Notes under the pieces: generated by a model
Seen by the model: only the letters and a program-made list of their open reading frames with translations
Database searches by the model: none
Told to the model about the DNA's origin: nothing
Translations under genes and position numbers: made by a program
Assembly (NCBI GenBank): GCA_016195185.1
Contig: JACQAA010000081.1
Location: forward strand, 1-33,301
Direction: 5' to 3'
DNA length: 33,301 nucleotides
Source of the DNA: Pseudomonadota bacterium
GTDB lineage: Bacteria > Pseudomonadota > Alphaproteobacteria > Micavibrionales > UBA2020
Shown: piece by piece, positions 9,576 through 19,615 of the stretch
Layout of the letters: every line of letters begins with the position of its first letter
How positions within the stretch are numbered: the first letter of the stretch is position 1

Positions 9576-10383
9576 TGTGGGCAATACGCATATTTTAGGC
9601 GGTGTCTTTGATGGGGAAAAACTGATCCTGCGCTTCCGCTACGCCACCTACCAGCTCGGCACCGCCGACCAATTCGGCATTTTTTTGCGCAACATCCTGC
9701 AGACCAATGGGCTGGCCAGTGATAAGGTAAAGGCCGTGGCAGTATGTTCAGTTGTGCCAAGCTGCAACTACACTATCCGCCATGCCATCACGCAGTATTT
9801 CAAAACGGCTGACCTTTTTAACCTGCAGGCAGGGGTGAAAACCGGCCTCAATATCAAATACAAAAATCCGGCGGAGGTCGGCGCGGATCGCATCGCCAAC
9901 GCTATCGGAGCAGTCAGGGCCTTTCCCAACCGGAACATCATTATTATTGATGCCGGGACAGCGACAACCTTCTGCGCCATCAGAAAAAACAAGGACTATC
10001 TCGGCGGCGTTATTCTTGCCGGGGTTCGGCTGTCAATGGAGGCCCTAAAATCAAACACCGCAAAGCTGATGGAAGTCGATATCGAAGTGCCATCGACCTA
10101 TCTTGGCAAGACGACGCGTGAAGGTATTCAGCGCGGGCTTTATTTCGGACATCTCGGCGCCTTGCGGGAGATTGTAGCGGGGCTCAAGAAAGAGCTGTTT
10201 ACCGACGAACAGGTCATGATTATAGGTACCGGGGGTTTTTCGCAGCTTTTCCGCGACGAAAATATTTTTGATTCGATTTTACCCGATCTTGTGTTGCAGG
10301 GCCTGAAAGTTGCCTATGAATACTCACTGGAATCGACCGTGAAGGGGGAACACCTTGCCAAAAAATCAAAAAGTGGAAAATGA
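9559..10383 (+). CDS. coaX: Type III pantothenate kinase
   Basis: MLLALDVGNTHILGGVFDG, GADRIANAIGA, IIIDAGTATTFC; overlaps the panC end. Confidence 0.95.
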   Translation: MLLALDVGNTHILGGVFDGEKLILRFRYATYQLGTADQFGIFLRNILQTNGLASDKVKAVAVCSVVPSCNYTIRHAITQYFKTADLFNLQAGVKTGLNIKYKNPAEVGADRIANAIGAVRAFPNRNIIIIDAGTATTFCAIRKNKDYLGGVILAGVRLSMEALKSNTAKLMEVDIEVPSTYLGKTTREGIQRGLYFGHLGALREIVAGLKKELFTDEQVMIIGTGGFSQLFRDENIFDSILPDLVLQGLKVAYEYSLESTVKGEHLAKKSKSGK

Positions 10384-11245
10384 GCTTCTCACCGTCCGTG
10401 ACTTTATTCGGCATGGCGTAAGCTGTTTCAATAAGGCGGGGATTGTCTACGGTCATGGCACCGATAATGCCTTTGATGAAGCAACCTATCTCGTGCTGGA
10501 AACACTGCATCTGCCGGTGAACCAGCTTGAACCCTATCTGGATGCGCGCCTAACCAAACCAGAGCGAAAGGCAGTGGCAACCATTCTTGATAAACGTATC
10601 ACAACCCGCAAACCAGCCGCTTACCTGACACACAAAGCTTATATACAGGGTCTGTCTTTTTATGTCGACGAGCGGGTACTGGTACCGCGTTCCCTTATCG
10701 GCGAATTGTTGTGTTCTGATTTTATTTTGGCGGACAACCCAGCTACCGTGCTGGATCTGTGCACAGGCTCTGGCTGTCTCGCTATTCTGGCAGCGCACGT
10801 ATTTCCATCTGCCCAAATCGATGCCACAGATTTATCACCCGATGCTCTGGCCATCGCCAAAAAAAACGTCAAAGAGAGTGACTGCGCAGACAGAATAACT
10901 CTCTACAAAGGCGATCTGTTCAAACCCCTGAAAAATAAAAAATATGACTTGATCATTACCAACCCACCCTATGTCGACAAAAGGGCCATGAAGGATTTAC
11001 CCCCGGAATACCGCCATGAGCCGAGAATGGCATTGGCATCCGGCGATGATGGGCTGGATATTATACGACGTATTTTGGCCGAAGCCCCCCAACATCTGAT
11101 GGCAGGCGGCGGCCTGCTGTGCGAAATCGGCCGGGGCCGCGATCTGCTTGAAGCCGAATATCCGCATCTGGAGTTTCTCTGGCTGGACACTGAAACCAGC
11201 GCGGGCGAAGTATTCTGGCTGACGCGAGGACAACTAACGCGTTAA
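10355..11245 (+). CDS. prmB: HemK-family N5-glutamine methyltransferase, PrmB-like (ribosomal protein L3)
   Basis: TVRDFIRHGVSCFNKAGIVYGHGTDNAFDEA N-terminus, VLDLCTGSGCLAI, IITNPPYVD; TTG start after a GGGGGA RBS. Confidence 0.8.
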   Translation: MPKNQKVENELLTVRDFIRHGVSCFNKAGIVYGHGTDNAFDEATYLVLETLHLPVNQLEPYLDARLTKPERKAVATILDKRITTRKPAAYLTHKAYIQGLSFYVDERVLVPRSLIGELLCSDFILADNPATVLDLCTGSGCLAILAAHVFPSAQIDATDLSPDALAIAKKNVKESDCADRITLYKGDLFKPLKNKKYDLIITNPPYVDKRAMKDLPPEYRHEPRMALASGDDGLDIIRRILAEAPQHLMAGGGLLCEIGRGRDLLEAEYPHLEFLWLDTETSAGEVFWLTRGQLTR

Positions 11246-12204
11246 CTCCGACCAAATCTGACTATAGGCTTTCACCACGTCCGGCAGACAGGCCTTGGCC
11301 ACTGGCGCAACTGTGCCTTCCGGGATATTAAACTCCGGTGCCTTTTTCATGTCTTCCGGCAGCAGATTAACAGCAGCTTTAACCGATGACATCGTGCCGG
11401 CAGCACGGGCGAATTGAGCAGCGTTTTCAGGCCGCAACATGAAGGCAATAAATTTTTTAGCCGAATCAACGTTTTTGGCGGTGACTGGAATGGCCAAGTT
11501 GTCGACCGCGAATTCGACCCCCTCCTTCGGGTAAACGTATTTGATATTAGGGTTGTGCTGGCGGACTTTATAAACATCACCATTCCAGGCCATCTGCAGT
11601 ATAATTTCATTGGCAGCCATTCTTTCAGAGGCTCCGGTCCAGCCATACACCTTAACGAAAGGCTTTTGTTTCAGCATCAGCGCCTGCAAGGCCTTAAAAG
11701 TGGCTGGCGCATTGTCACAAAAGGGTTTTTTGATCACCAAAGAGGCGATATCCATGGCTGTGCCAAGATCATCCGAGACGCCCAGACTGGGTTTTTCTCC
11801 AACGGGACGATCAAAAAATTGCTGCCAACGTAAGCCAACGGCAGGACGTAAGTGTAGGATGGATCATATTCGGGATGCTGAATAATTTTCACCATACTCC
11901 CGCCCAACCCCCTTAACTCTTCTGGCATTGGCAGCAGTAGTTTTGCAGCAATCAGCAAGGGCACGTAATTCCCTGACGGCGCCACCACATCATAGGCAGC
12001 GCCGGATTTCAATTTGGCCATCAGCGTATCGTTGCTGGAATAAATATCGGTGATAACTTTGACACCGGTTTCTTTTTCAAACTTCTTGAATAACTCTGGT
12101 GCCACATAGGTATCCCATGTATAGAGATACAAGGGTTTTTCTTCGGCACGAGCAATGACCGAAAAAAACGCGACCAGTGCAAGAACCGCAATAAAAGATC
12201 TCAT
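11234..12204 (-). pseudogene. Polyamine ABC transporter periplasmic binding protein (PotD/PotF-like), disrupted by a frameshifting internal deletion
   Basis: N-terminal ORF (EKPLYLYTWDTYVAPELFKKFEKETG ... YTYVLPLAY) is in a different frame from the C-terminal part (WQQFFDRPVGEKPSLGVSDDLGTAMDIASL ... VKVYGWTGASERMAANE). Junction near 11824-11840. Confidence 0.85.
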
Positions 12205-12205
12205 G

Positions 12206-12994
12206 TCAGGCAACCTTTTTTTGATTAATCAGGTAGGAAATTATCACAAAAATCATGGAGAGCGTCAATAAAATGGCTGAGATCGCGTTAATTTCCGGCG
12301 TGATCCCTCGTCGCACCATGCTATAAATATAAACGGGCAACGTCATGGCACCCGGTGGCGCCACCATCTGTGTAATAATAAAGTCATCCAGCGACGTGAT
12401 AAAGGCCAGCAGCGCTCCAGAAAAAATGCCGGGCATTAACAATGGCACGGTAACATAATAAAAGGCGCGCCACGGGTCAGCATACAAGTCGGCGGCTGCC
12501 TCCAGCGCGCGTACCGGGATGGTTTCAAGCCTGGCCCGCATAGGCAGATAGGCAAAAGGAATGCAGAACACGACATGGGCGATGAGTACGTTGGCAATAC
12601 CGAGACTGAGACTGATTGCCGTGAAGAATGATGAGGAGGCAATGGCGATCACCACCTCCGGCACCATGAGCGGCAACATGATCAGGCTATTGATCAGCTG
12701 CTTCCCACGAAAAGCCTTACGACGGTGCATGGCAATGGCAGTCGACAACGCAATCAGCGTGGAAAAAACCATCGCACCAAGGCCAACTATCAGAGAGTTG
12801 ACCGCTGCACGCCTAAGATCATCATTCTCAAGTGCGATGCGGTACCAGTCGGCGCTGAATCCTTCCCAAACGGTGATCAATTTGCTGGAATTGAAAGAAA
12901 AAACAATCAAAATGACAATCGGCGTATAGAGAAAGGCGAGCGCCCCCCAGGCGATGCCGCCAAAACCGGGGGCTGTTCTCTGCGTCGAACTCAT
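12206..12994 (-). CDS. potI: Polyamine ABC transporter permease (PotI/PotC-like)
   Basis: Six-TM permease with [28 protein letters not shown] (EAA loop). Confidence 0.88.
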   Translation of the reverse strand: MSSTQRTAPGFGGIAWGALAFLYTPIVILIVFSFNSSKLITVWEGFSADWYRIALENDDLRRAAVNSLIVGLGAMVFSTLIALSTAIAMHRRKAFRGKQLINSLIMLPLMVPEVVIAIASSSFFTAISLSLGIANVLIAHVVFCIPFAYLPMRARLETIPVRALEAAADLYADPWRAFYYVTVPLLMPGIFSGALLAFITSLDDFIITQMVAPPGAMTLPVYIYSMVRRGITPEINAISAILLTLSMIFVIISYLINQKKVA

Positions 12995-13869
12995 AGCCGT
13001 GCACCACGACTATTGCGTGCCATCCACATCATCCCTAACATCACAATTGCCATCAGAATGACAGAAACAGCGGAACCAAATGGCCAATTGCGTGAGAACC
13101 CAAACTGCATCTGAACCAGGTTGCCAAGCATCATCTGTTTGCCGCCGCCCAGCAAATCCGAGGCCAGAAAGGAGCCAATCGCCGGAATAAAGACCAACAC
13201 ACACCCCGCAACAATTCCCGGCATAGCCAGTGGAATGGTAATGCGGACCAGCGTTTGCCAGCGGTTAGCATAGAGATCCGCGGCAGCCTCCGTCATCTGC
13301 CAATCCATACGTTCTAAACTGGCATAAATCGGCAAGATCATGAAAGGCAGGTAGCTGTATAGTAAACCAAGGCCAACTGCGAAGTCATTATAGAGAAGCA
13401 GTAATGGCTCTTTGATAATACCCGTCAAAAGCAAAAAGTGGTTGAGCAAACCGTCTGTGCGTAGCACCAGCATCCACGCATAGGTGCGGATCAGTAAATT
13501 GGTCCAGAACGGGATCGTCACCAGAAGAATCCACGCATTACGTTTGGAAGGGTGACAGGTGGCCATATAATAAGCCGTTGGGAACCCCAGAAGCACGCAG
13601 AATAGCGTGCAAATCCCAGCCAACTTCACGGAGCGCAATAATACTTCAACATACGCCGGATTGAACGCAACGTTGCCATCAAAATCTTTTTCAAACAAGA
13701 TTTGCACGTAGGCATCGTGCGACAATTCCCACAGTATGCCGCCATAAGGTCCAGCTTTTAAAAAGGAATAGACCACGACCAGTGCCAGCGGCATAATGAA
13801 AAAAGCCCCCATAACGATCAGAAAAGGGGAAAGAAGGGCATAAACTCCACGATCCTTCAACAAGCCCAC
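12991..13869 (-). CDS. potH: Polyamine ABC transporter permease (PotH/PotB-like)
   Basis: [32 protein letters not shown] loop; ATGA overlap with potI. Confidence 0.88.
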   Translation of the reverse strand: MGLLKDRGVYALLSPFLIVMGAFFIMPLALVVVYSFLKAGPYGGILWELSHDAYVQILFEKDFDGNVAFNPAYVEVLLRSVKLAGICTLFCVLLGFPTAYYMATCHPSKRNAWILLVTIPFWTNLLIRTYAWMLVLRTDGLLNHFLLLTGIIKEPLLLLYNDFAVGLGLLYSYLPFMILPIYASLERMDWQMTEAAADLYANRWQTLVRITIPLAMPGIVAGCVLVFIPAIGSFLASDLLGGGKQMMLGNLVQMQFGFSRNWPFGSAVSVILMAIVMLGMMWMARNSRGARL

Positions 13870-14837
13870 CGGATTAACCTCTCCGGATTGACGGAAACGC
13901 GCACCCGCTCGCTCTCCTTTGGCAACATCTCCCCGCCGGCAACGATAATCGAGCTGTCGTTGTCAAGACGAACAATGTAGTGCGTAACGCTGCCACGGTA
14001 ATTGACCAAAGCAATGGTACCTGGCACACCACCGGATTTTACCAAGGACACATCTTCGGGACGAAAACCAATCTCCGCCCCCGCTGGAAGGCCAAGCGTT
14101 TCCGGTCTGACAAAATTGCAGGTACCAATAAAATCTGCCACAAACCGCGTGGCAGGATAATTGTAAATATCGCGTGGCGCGCCAATCTGTACAATCTTCC
14201 CGCTGTCCATCACCGCAAGCCGGTCGGACATTGACAGAGCTTCATCCTGATCGTGCGTGACAAAAACAAAGGTGGTACCCGTATCACGTTGCAGGCGCTT
14301 GAGCTCCAGTTGCATATCTTTGCGTAATTTATAATCAAGCGCAGAGAGAGGTTCATCCAGCAGCAGAACTTGTGGTCGGTTAACCAACGCCCGTGCTAGC
14401 GCCACGCGTTGCTGCTGTCCACCGGAAAGCTGCGCTGGCTTACGTGTCGCCATTTCTGCCATGCGCACCAACCGTAAAGCCTCCTTGACAACAGCATCGA
14501 TATTACCTTTACGTTGCATTTTAAGACCGAAGCCAACATTCTCCGCCACAGTCATGTGCGGAAACAGCGCATAATTCTGAAACACTGTATTAACCGGGCG
14601 CTGATACGCTGGCAACGACGTAATATCCTTGCCCAAAAGAACTATTCGCCCACTATCGGCTGTTTCCAGACCAGCGATCAGACGCAACAGCGTGGTCTTG
14701 CCACATCCCGATGGGCCCAGCAGAGTAAAAAATTCATTTGTTTGGATGGTCAGGGAGACGCTGTCAACAGCCTTGGTAGCGCTAGCCCCATGAGTGAATG
14801 ATTTGTTGATATTGTCAAGGACCAAAGCGTCATCCAT
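13857..14837 (-). CDS. potG: Polyamine ABC transporter ATP-binding protein (PotG/PotA-like)
   Basis: [46 protein letters not shown]-like C-terminus. Confidence 0.9.
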   Translation of the reverse strand: MDDALVLDNINKSFTHGASATKAVDSVSLTIQTNEFFTLLGPSGCGKTTLLRLIAGLETADSGRIVLLGKDITSLPAYQRPVNTVFQNYALFPHMTVAENVGFGLKMQRKGNIDAVVKEALRLVRMAEMATRKPAQLSGGQQQRVALARALVNRPQVLLLDEPLSALDYKLRKDMQLELKRLQRDTGTTFVFVTHDQDEALSMSDRLAVMDSGKIVQIGAPRDIYNYPATRFVADFIGTCNFVRPETLGLPAGAEIGFRPEDVSLVKSGGVPGTIALVNYRGSVTHYIVRLDNDSSIIVAGGEMLPKESERVRVSVNPERLIRWAC

Positions 14838-16994
14838 CTACAGCACCGTTTTGTTTAATCGCAATGCGTTGACAATAACCGACACTGAACTCAGCGCCAT
14901 CGCAGCACTGGCAACAACCGGACTGAGGAGCAGGCCAAAGACCGGATAAAGAACGCCGGCTGCCAGCGGCACGCCCAAAATATTATAGATGAAAGCAAAG
15001 AACAAATTCTGCCGAATATTGCGCATCGTGGCGCGGCTCAAATTACGTGCACGGACAATACCCATCAGGTCACCTTTGACCAGCGTGATGCCTGCACTTT
15101 CCATCGCCACATCGGCACCAGTACCCATCGCGATGCCGACATGCGCCTGTGCGAGGGCCGGGGCATCGTTAATGCCATCACCCGCCATGGCGACAATACC
15201 GCCCCTGGCCTGAAGGGCACGAATAACCTCACTCTTGCGGGCCGGCATTATACCCGCCTCGACGTCCTCGAGACCCAATTCCCGGGCCACAGATTCAGCG
15301 GTTGTTTTATTATCGCCGGTGAGCATGACGATGTGTAGCCCCGACTTCTTCAACAAACGCAACGCTTCAGGAGTTGTTGGCTTAACCGGATCAACGACAG
15401 CCAAAAGCCCAGCGGCAGCACCATCAACCATCAAAAACATTACTGTCTGGCCTTGGGCACGGCAAATCTCGGCCTGCGCTTTCATCGCCTCAGACACTTC
15501 GGCCAATACCTGATTTCCTAATATAACTTTTTTGTTGTCAACCATGCCCGTCACACCCTTACCAGTCATGGACTGGAAATCTTTTACCCCAGCCAGTGTG
15601 ATTTTTCTGTCTGCCGCACCACGGACAATAGCTGCCGCCAAAGGGTGTTCACTGCCACGCTCCAGACTGGCTGCCAACCGCAACACAGTCTCTTCGTCAA
15701 ATCCCAGGGCGGCAAGAACGGCAACTAGCTTCGGCTTGCCTTCTGTCAATGTACCGGTCTTGTCAATGACCAACGTATCGACTTTTTCAAGCACCTCGAG
15801 CGCTTCGGCATTCTTGATCAGCACACCGGCCCGCGCCCCGCGACCGGTGCCGGCCATGATGGACATCGGCGTGGCAAGTCCCAGCGCACAAGGACAGGCG
15901 ATGATCAGCACAGCTACTGCATTCACCAAAGCATAGGCAAGCCTTGGCTCCGGCCCAAAGATACTCCACACGACTGCTGTCGCAATTGCCACAAATATCA
16001 CTGCTGGCACAAACCATCCGGCGACAAGATCAGCCAGCCGCTGAATGGGAGCGCGAGTGCGTTGTGCCTTTGAAACCATATCAACAATTTGCGCCAAGAG
16101 GGTTTCGGGACCGATCCGCTCGGCCCGTATCACAAAAGTTCCAGTGCCATTGAGCGTTGCGCCCGTGACTTTGTCTCCGGGATTTTTTTCAATAGGTATA
16201 GCCTCACCGGTCATCATCGACTGATCAACGGAACTGCTCCCCTCTACCACCACGCCGTCAACCGGGATTTTCTCACCCGGCCTTACACGGAGCAAGTCAC
16301 CCTTCTGCACATTGACGAGAGGGATATTGCTTTCGGTACCATCCGCATGAATAACTCGTGCCGTTTTAGGCGCTAAATCCAACAAAGCACGCATGGCCTG
16401 ACTGGTTTGAGCACGGGCCTTAAGTTCCAGTATCTGACCTAACAAAACAAGCGTCGTAATCACCGCTGCCGCTTCAAAGTAAACATGTATTTGTTGCCCG
16501 GAGCCAAACCATTTCGCAAAGACAGCGGGAAACAAAGTGACCGCGAGGCTATAGAGATAAGCCGCGCCAGTACCCAAGGCAATGAGAGTGAACATGTTGA
16601 GTCGCCGCGTTTGCAAAGATATCCAGCCACGCTCGAAGAAAGGCAACCCGCTCCACAACACGACCGGCGTTGAAACTGCCAACTGAAACCAGAGCGTATT
16701 GTGCGGCAATGCGGGGATCAGATGTGCGCCCATTGTCAGGAACAACAACGGCAACGACAGGGCGGCTGATACCCAGAACCGTCTGGCCATGTCAACCAGT
16801 TCCGGATCAGGGACATCGCCCGGCATGATGGTTTCCGGTTCGAGTGCCATACCACAAATTGAACAAGAACCGGGACCGTATCGGCGAATTTGCGGATGCA
16901 TCGGGCAGATGTACAGGACATTCTCACCTGAGGCGACAGGTGGCATGACTGCCGGTTTCTCATGATGGCAACAGGATTGCTGAGCGTGAGGCAT
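14838..16994 (-). CDS. Copper-translocating P1B-type ATPase with N-terminal Cys/His-rich heavy-metal-binding domain
   Basis: [57 protein letters not shown]. Confidence 0.95.
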   Translation of the reverse strand: MPHAQQSCCHHEKPAVMPPVASGENVLYICPMHPQIRRYGPGSCSICGMALEPETIMPGDVPDPELVDMARRFWVSAALSLPLLFLTMGAHLIPALPHNTLWFQLAVSTPVVLWSGLPFFERGWISLQTRRLNMFTLIALGTGAAYLYSLAVTLFPAVFAKWFGSGQQIHVYFEAAAVITTLVLLGQILELKARAQTSQAMRALLDLAPKTARVIHADGTESNIPLVNVQKGDLLRVRPGEKIPVDGVVVEGSSSVDQSMMTGEAIPIEKNPGDKVTGATLNGTGTFVIRAERIGPETLLAQIVDMVSKAQRTRAPIQRLADLVAGWFVPAVIFVAIATAVVWSIFGPEPRLAYALVNAVAVLIIACPCALGLATPMSIMAGTGRGARAGVLIKNAEALEVLEKVDTLVIDKTGTLTEGKPKLVAVLAALGFDEETVLRLAASLERGSEHPLAAAIVRGAADRKITLAGVKDFQSMTGKGVTGMVDNKKVILGNQVLAEVSEAMKAQAEICRAQGQTVMFLMVDGAAAGLLAVVDPVKPTTPEALRLLKKSGLHIVMLTGDNKTTAESVARELGLEDVEAGIMPARKSEVIRALQARGGIVAMAGDGINDAPALAQAHVGIAMGTGADVAMESAGITLVKGDLMGIVRARNLSRATMRNIRQNLFFAFIYNILGVPLAAGVLYPVFGLLLSPVVASAAMALSSVSVIVNALRLNKTVL

Positions 16995-17110
16995 TATCCG
17001 TCATCCTTGTAGGGAATAATCAATGTAATTTATGCCACGTTATTGGCGCTGCTGCACGGGTCAATTCCTGCAAAAACTCCGGTATTATGGTTATGTAAGA
17101 AAGCGAGTGA

Positions 17111-18316
17111 TTGACTATGGGACCAACGCAGGTGGATATTCGGGATATGCGCAAGACAGTCCTCACCAGTAAAGAAATGCTCACCCGTTTGGTCAGCTTC
17201 GACACGACCAGCTATAAATCAAACCTTGAGCTCATCCACTGGGTGCAAAACTATCTTGGCGAATACGGCATCAAATCTAGCCTCATTCATAATGCTACAA
17301 AAAACAAAGCCAATCTGCATGCGGTGGTGGGACCGGAACACAAGCCGGGTGTCGTGCTCTCAGGACATACCGATGTCGTGCCGGTTGAAGGTCAGGCTTG
17401 GGATAGCGATCCTTTCCAACTGCGTGAGCACGACGGCCTGCTCTATGCACGTGGCACCTGCGATATGAAGGGCTTTATTGCCGTTGCACTCTCAAAATTG
17501 CCACAGATGGTCAGCAAACCACTGACAACCCCTATCCATTTCGCTCTATCCTATGACGAAGAGGTGGGGTGCATCGGCGCCCACGACATCGTCAAACATA
17601 TGGGTACACTGCCTGTCAGGCCACGGCTATGCGTTGTCGGCGAACCCACCAGCATGAAAGCCATTACCGGGCACAAGGGAATCTCCGCTTATGATTGCAC
17701 CGTGCATGGAAAGGAAATTCATTCATCGCTCGCACCTTATGCCGTCAATGCAGTCGAAAATGCAGCGGAGTTGGTGACCTATATCAAATCAGTCGCCCGC
17801 CGTATGGCGCACCAAGGCCCTTTCAACAAACAATTCGACCCCCCTTTTACTACGGTCCATACCGGAGTCTTCAAGGGAGGTACGGCATTGAATATCGTGC
17901 CACAGCATTGCGAGTTCTCCTTCGAAATTAGAAATATCCCCGAGGTGAATCCTGAAGTGCTTGTCGAAGAAATCCGTCAGTACGCCTTTAAAACACTGGA
18001 ACCGCACATGAAACATATCGACCCGAAATCCGGCTTTGAATTCAAACCTGCCGCCGGCGTCCCCGCCTTCGATATTGCAAATGACCACGAAGTGGTCGAG
18101 TTCGTACTGTCCCTGTCAGGCGCTAACACAACAGAAAAAGTCAGCTTTGCCACAGAGGCCGGGATCTTTCAAAAGGGTGGCATCCCCACTGTTGTCTGCG
18201 GCCCCGGGAGCATCGCCCAAGCGCACAAACCCAACGAATTCATCGCCATGGAGCAGATGACAAAGTGCGAAAACTTCATAGACAGGCTGCTTGATACAAT
18301 GCAGAAGTCCGCCTAG
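17111..18316 (+). CDS. argE: Acetylornithine deacetylase (M20 family)
   Basis: SGHTDVVPVEGQAWDSDPF, ARGTCDMKGFIA, GEPTSMKAITGHKG; exact start uncertain (17117-17147 region possible). Confidence 0.88.
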   Translation: MTMGPTQVDIRDMRKTVLTSKEMLTRLVSFDTTSYKSNLELIHWVQNYLGEYGIKSSLIHNATKNKANLHAVVGPEHKPGVVLSGHTDVVPVEGQAWDSDPFQLREHDGLLYARGTCDMKGFIAVALSKLPQMVSKPLTTPIHFALSYDEEVGCIGAHDIVKHMGTLPVRPRLCVVGEPTSMKAITGHKGISAYDCTVHGKEIHSSLAPYAVNAVENAAELVTYIKSVARRMAHQGPFNKQFDPPFTTVHTGVFKGGTALNIVPQHCEFSFEIRNIPEVNPEVLVEEIRQYAFKTLEPHMKHIDPKSGFEFKPAAGVPAFDIANDHEVVEFVLSLSGANTTEKVSFATEAGIFQKGGIPTVVCGPGSIAQAHKPNEFIAMEQMTKCENFIDRLLDTMQKSA

Positions 18317-18325
18317 AGCTCCTCG

Positions 18326-19612
18326 CTAAATCCCCAACTGTTCCTTAAGGGCATAATACAAGGCGCCCAACGCCGTCAGTGGCACGCGGAACATCCGCCC
18401 ACCCGGGAAAGGATAATTACGCATGGCGGCAAACACATCAAAACGGGACGACTGCTGACTGATGGCCTCTGCAACCAAACGCCCTAGCAAATGACAGGTG
18501 GTAACGCCATGACCGCTGTCGCCCTGAATAAAGTACACAGTGTCTGTCAAACGCCCGATATGCGGCATACGTGTGAGTGTCAGTGCAAAATTTCCGCTCC
18601 AGGCGAAATCGATTTTCCGATCCTTCAAGTACGGGAATGTTTTGAGTATATGCGGATAAAGCCTGCCGATAATGTCTGACGGATCTGTGCCACTGTAAAC
18701 AACACCTCCCCCGAAAAGAAGTCGGTGATCTGCCGTCATCCGATAATAGTCAAGCAAATAATTGCAATCTTCCAGACAGAACCCCGATGGCATCATCTTA
18801 TGCGCCAAGCCTTCACTGAGAACCTCCGTGGTCACTATCTGGCTGCTGACAGACATGATTCTGCTGGACAGTTCTGGTACAGCCTCATGTAGATAGGCAT
18901 TACCACAAACGATCAAAAATTTGGCGGCAACTCTACCATTTTCAGTAACGGCAACCGGCTTCAATCCCCTTTCAACGCGGACAACTCGTGTGTTCTCGAA
19001 AATTTCACCGCCGAGGCGCTCAATCGCCCCCGCCTCTCCCAAGGCCAAGTTCAACGGATGAATATGCCCGCCGCGCCGATCCAAAAGACCACCGCAATAA
19101 AGTGAAGTATCAACCACCTCAGGCATGCGCTCTTTCGAGTACATATGCAGGTCCTGATGACCTGCCCTCTCCCAGACTTCTTTGCGACGCTCCAGATCTC
19201 GCATCTGACGCACATTAAACGCTGCAAAAAAACTTCCCGGCTTTAAATCACAATTAATGGCGTATTTACTAACACGCTCACGGATAATATCTCCGCCCTC
19301 AAAGCTCATGGATAACAAGGCATTCGCTGCGTCTGCACCGTAACGGCCCTTAATGGTATCGTAATCACGGCTATAGCCGTTAATAATTTGTCCGCCATTG
19401 CGCCCGGAAGCGCCGAAGCCCACTTTGACCGCTTCCAATACAATCACTTTGTGACCGCGCTCCGCCAGATGCAGCGCGGTTGATAGTCCGGAATATCCAC
19501 CACCGATGACACAAACATCACATATCCTCTCCCCCCGTAGTGGGCCACGTGGAGGCGCCGGGTTAGCGGAGGCAGCATAATACGATTTGATATATCCGGT
19601 TTCCTTCGCCAT
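18326..19612 (-). CDS. puuB: FAD-dependent oxidoreductase, gamma-glutamylputrescine oxidase-like
   Basis: VCVIGGGYSGLSTALHLAERGHKVIVLEA, GFGASGRNGGQI; adjacent to a puuA-like gene. Confidence 0.85.
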   Translation of the reverse strand: MAKETGYIKSYYAASANPAPPRGPLRGERICDVCVIGGGYSGLSTALHLAERGHKVIVLEAVKVGFGASGRNGGQIINGYSRDYDTIKGRYGADAANALLSMSFEGGDIIRERVSKYAINCDLKPGSFFAAFNVRQMRDLERRKEVWERAGHQDLHMYSKERMPEVVDTSLYCGGLLDRRGGHIHPLNLALGEAGAIERLGGEIFENTRVVRVERGLKPVAVTENGRVAAKFLIVCGNAYLHEAVPELSSRIMSVSSQIVTTEVLSEGLAHKMMPSGFCLEDCNYLLDYYRMTADHRLLFGGGVVYSGTDPSDIIGRLYPHILKTFPYLKDRKIDFAWSGNFALTLTRMPHIGRLTDTVYFIQGDSGHGVTTCHLLGRLVAEAISQQSSRFDVFAAMRNYPFPGGRMFRVPLTALGALYYALKEQLGI

Positions 19613-19615
19613 GGG

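Noticed and set aside
15532-15936. Long ORF antisense to the copper ATPase gene (134 aa)
   Set aside because: Mirror-frame ORF of a well-supported coding gene; low-complexity Ser/Ala/Pro-rich translation and no independent start context.
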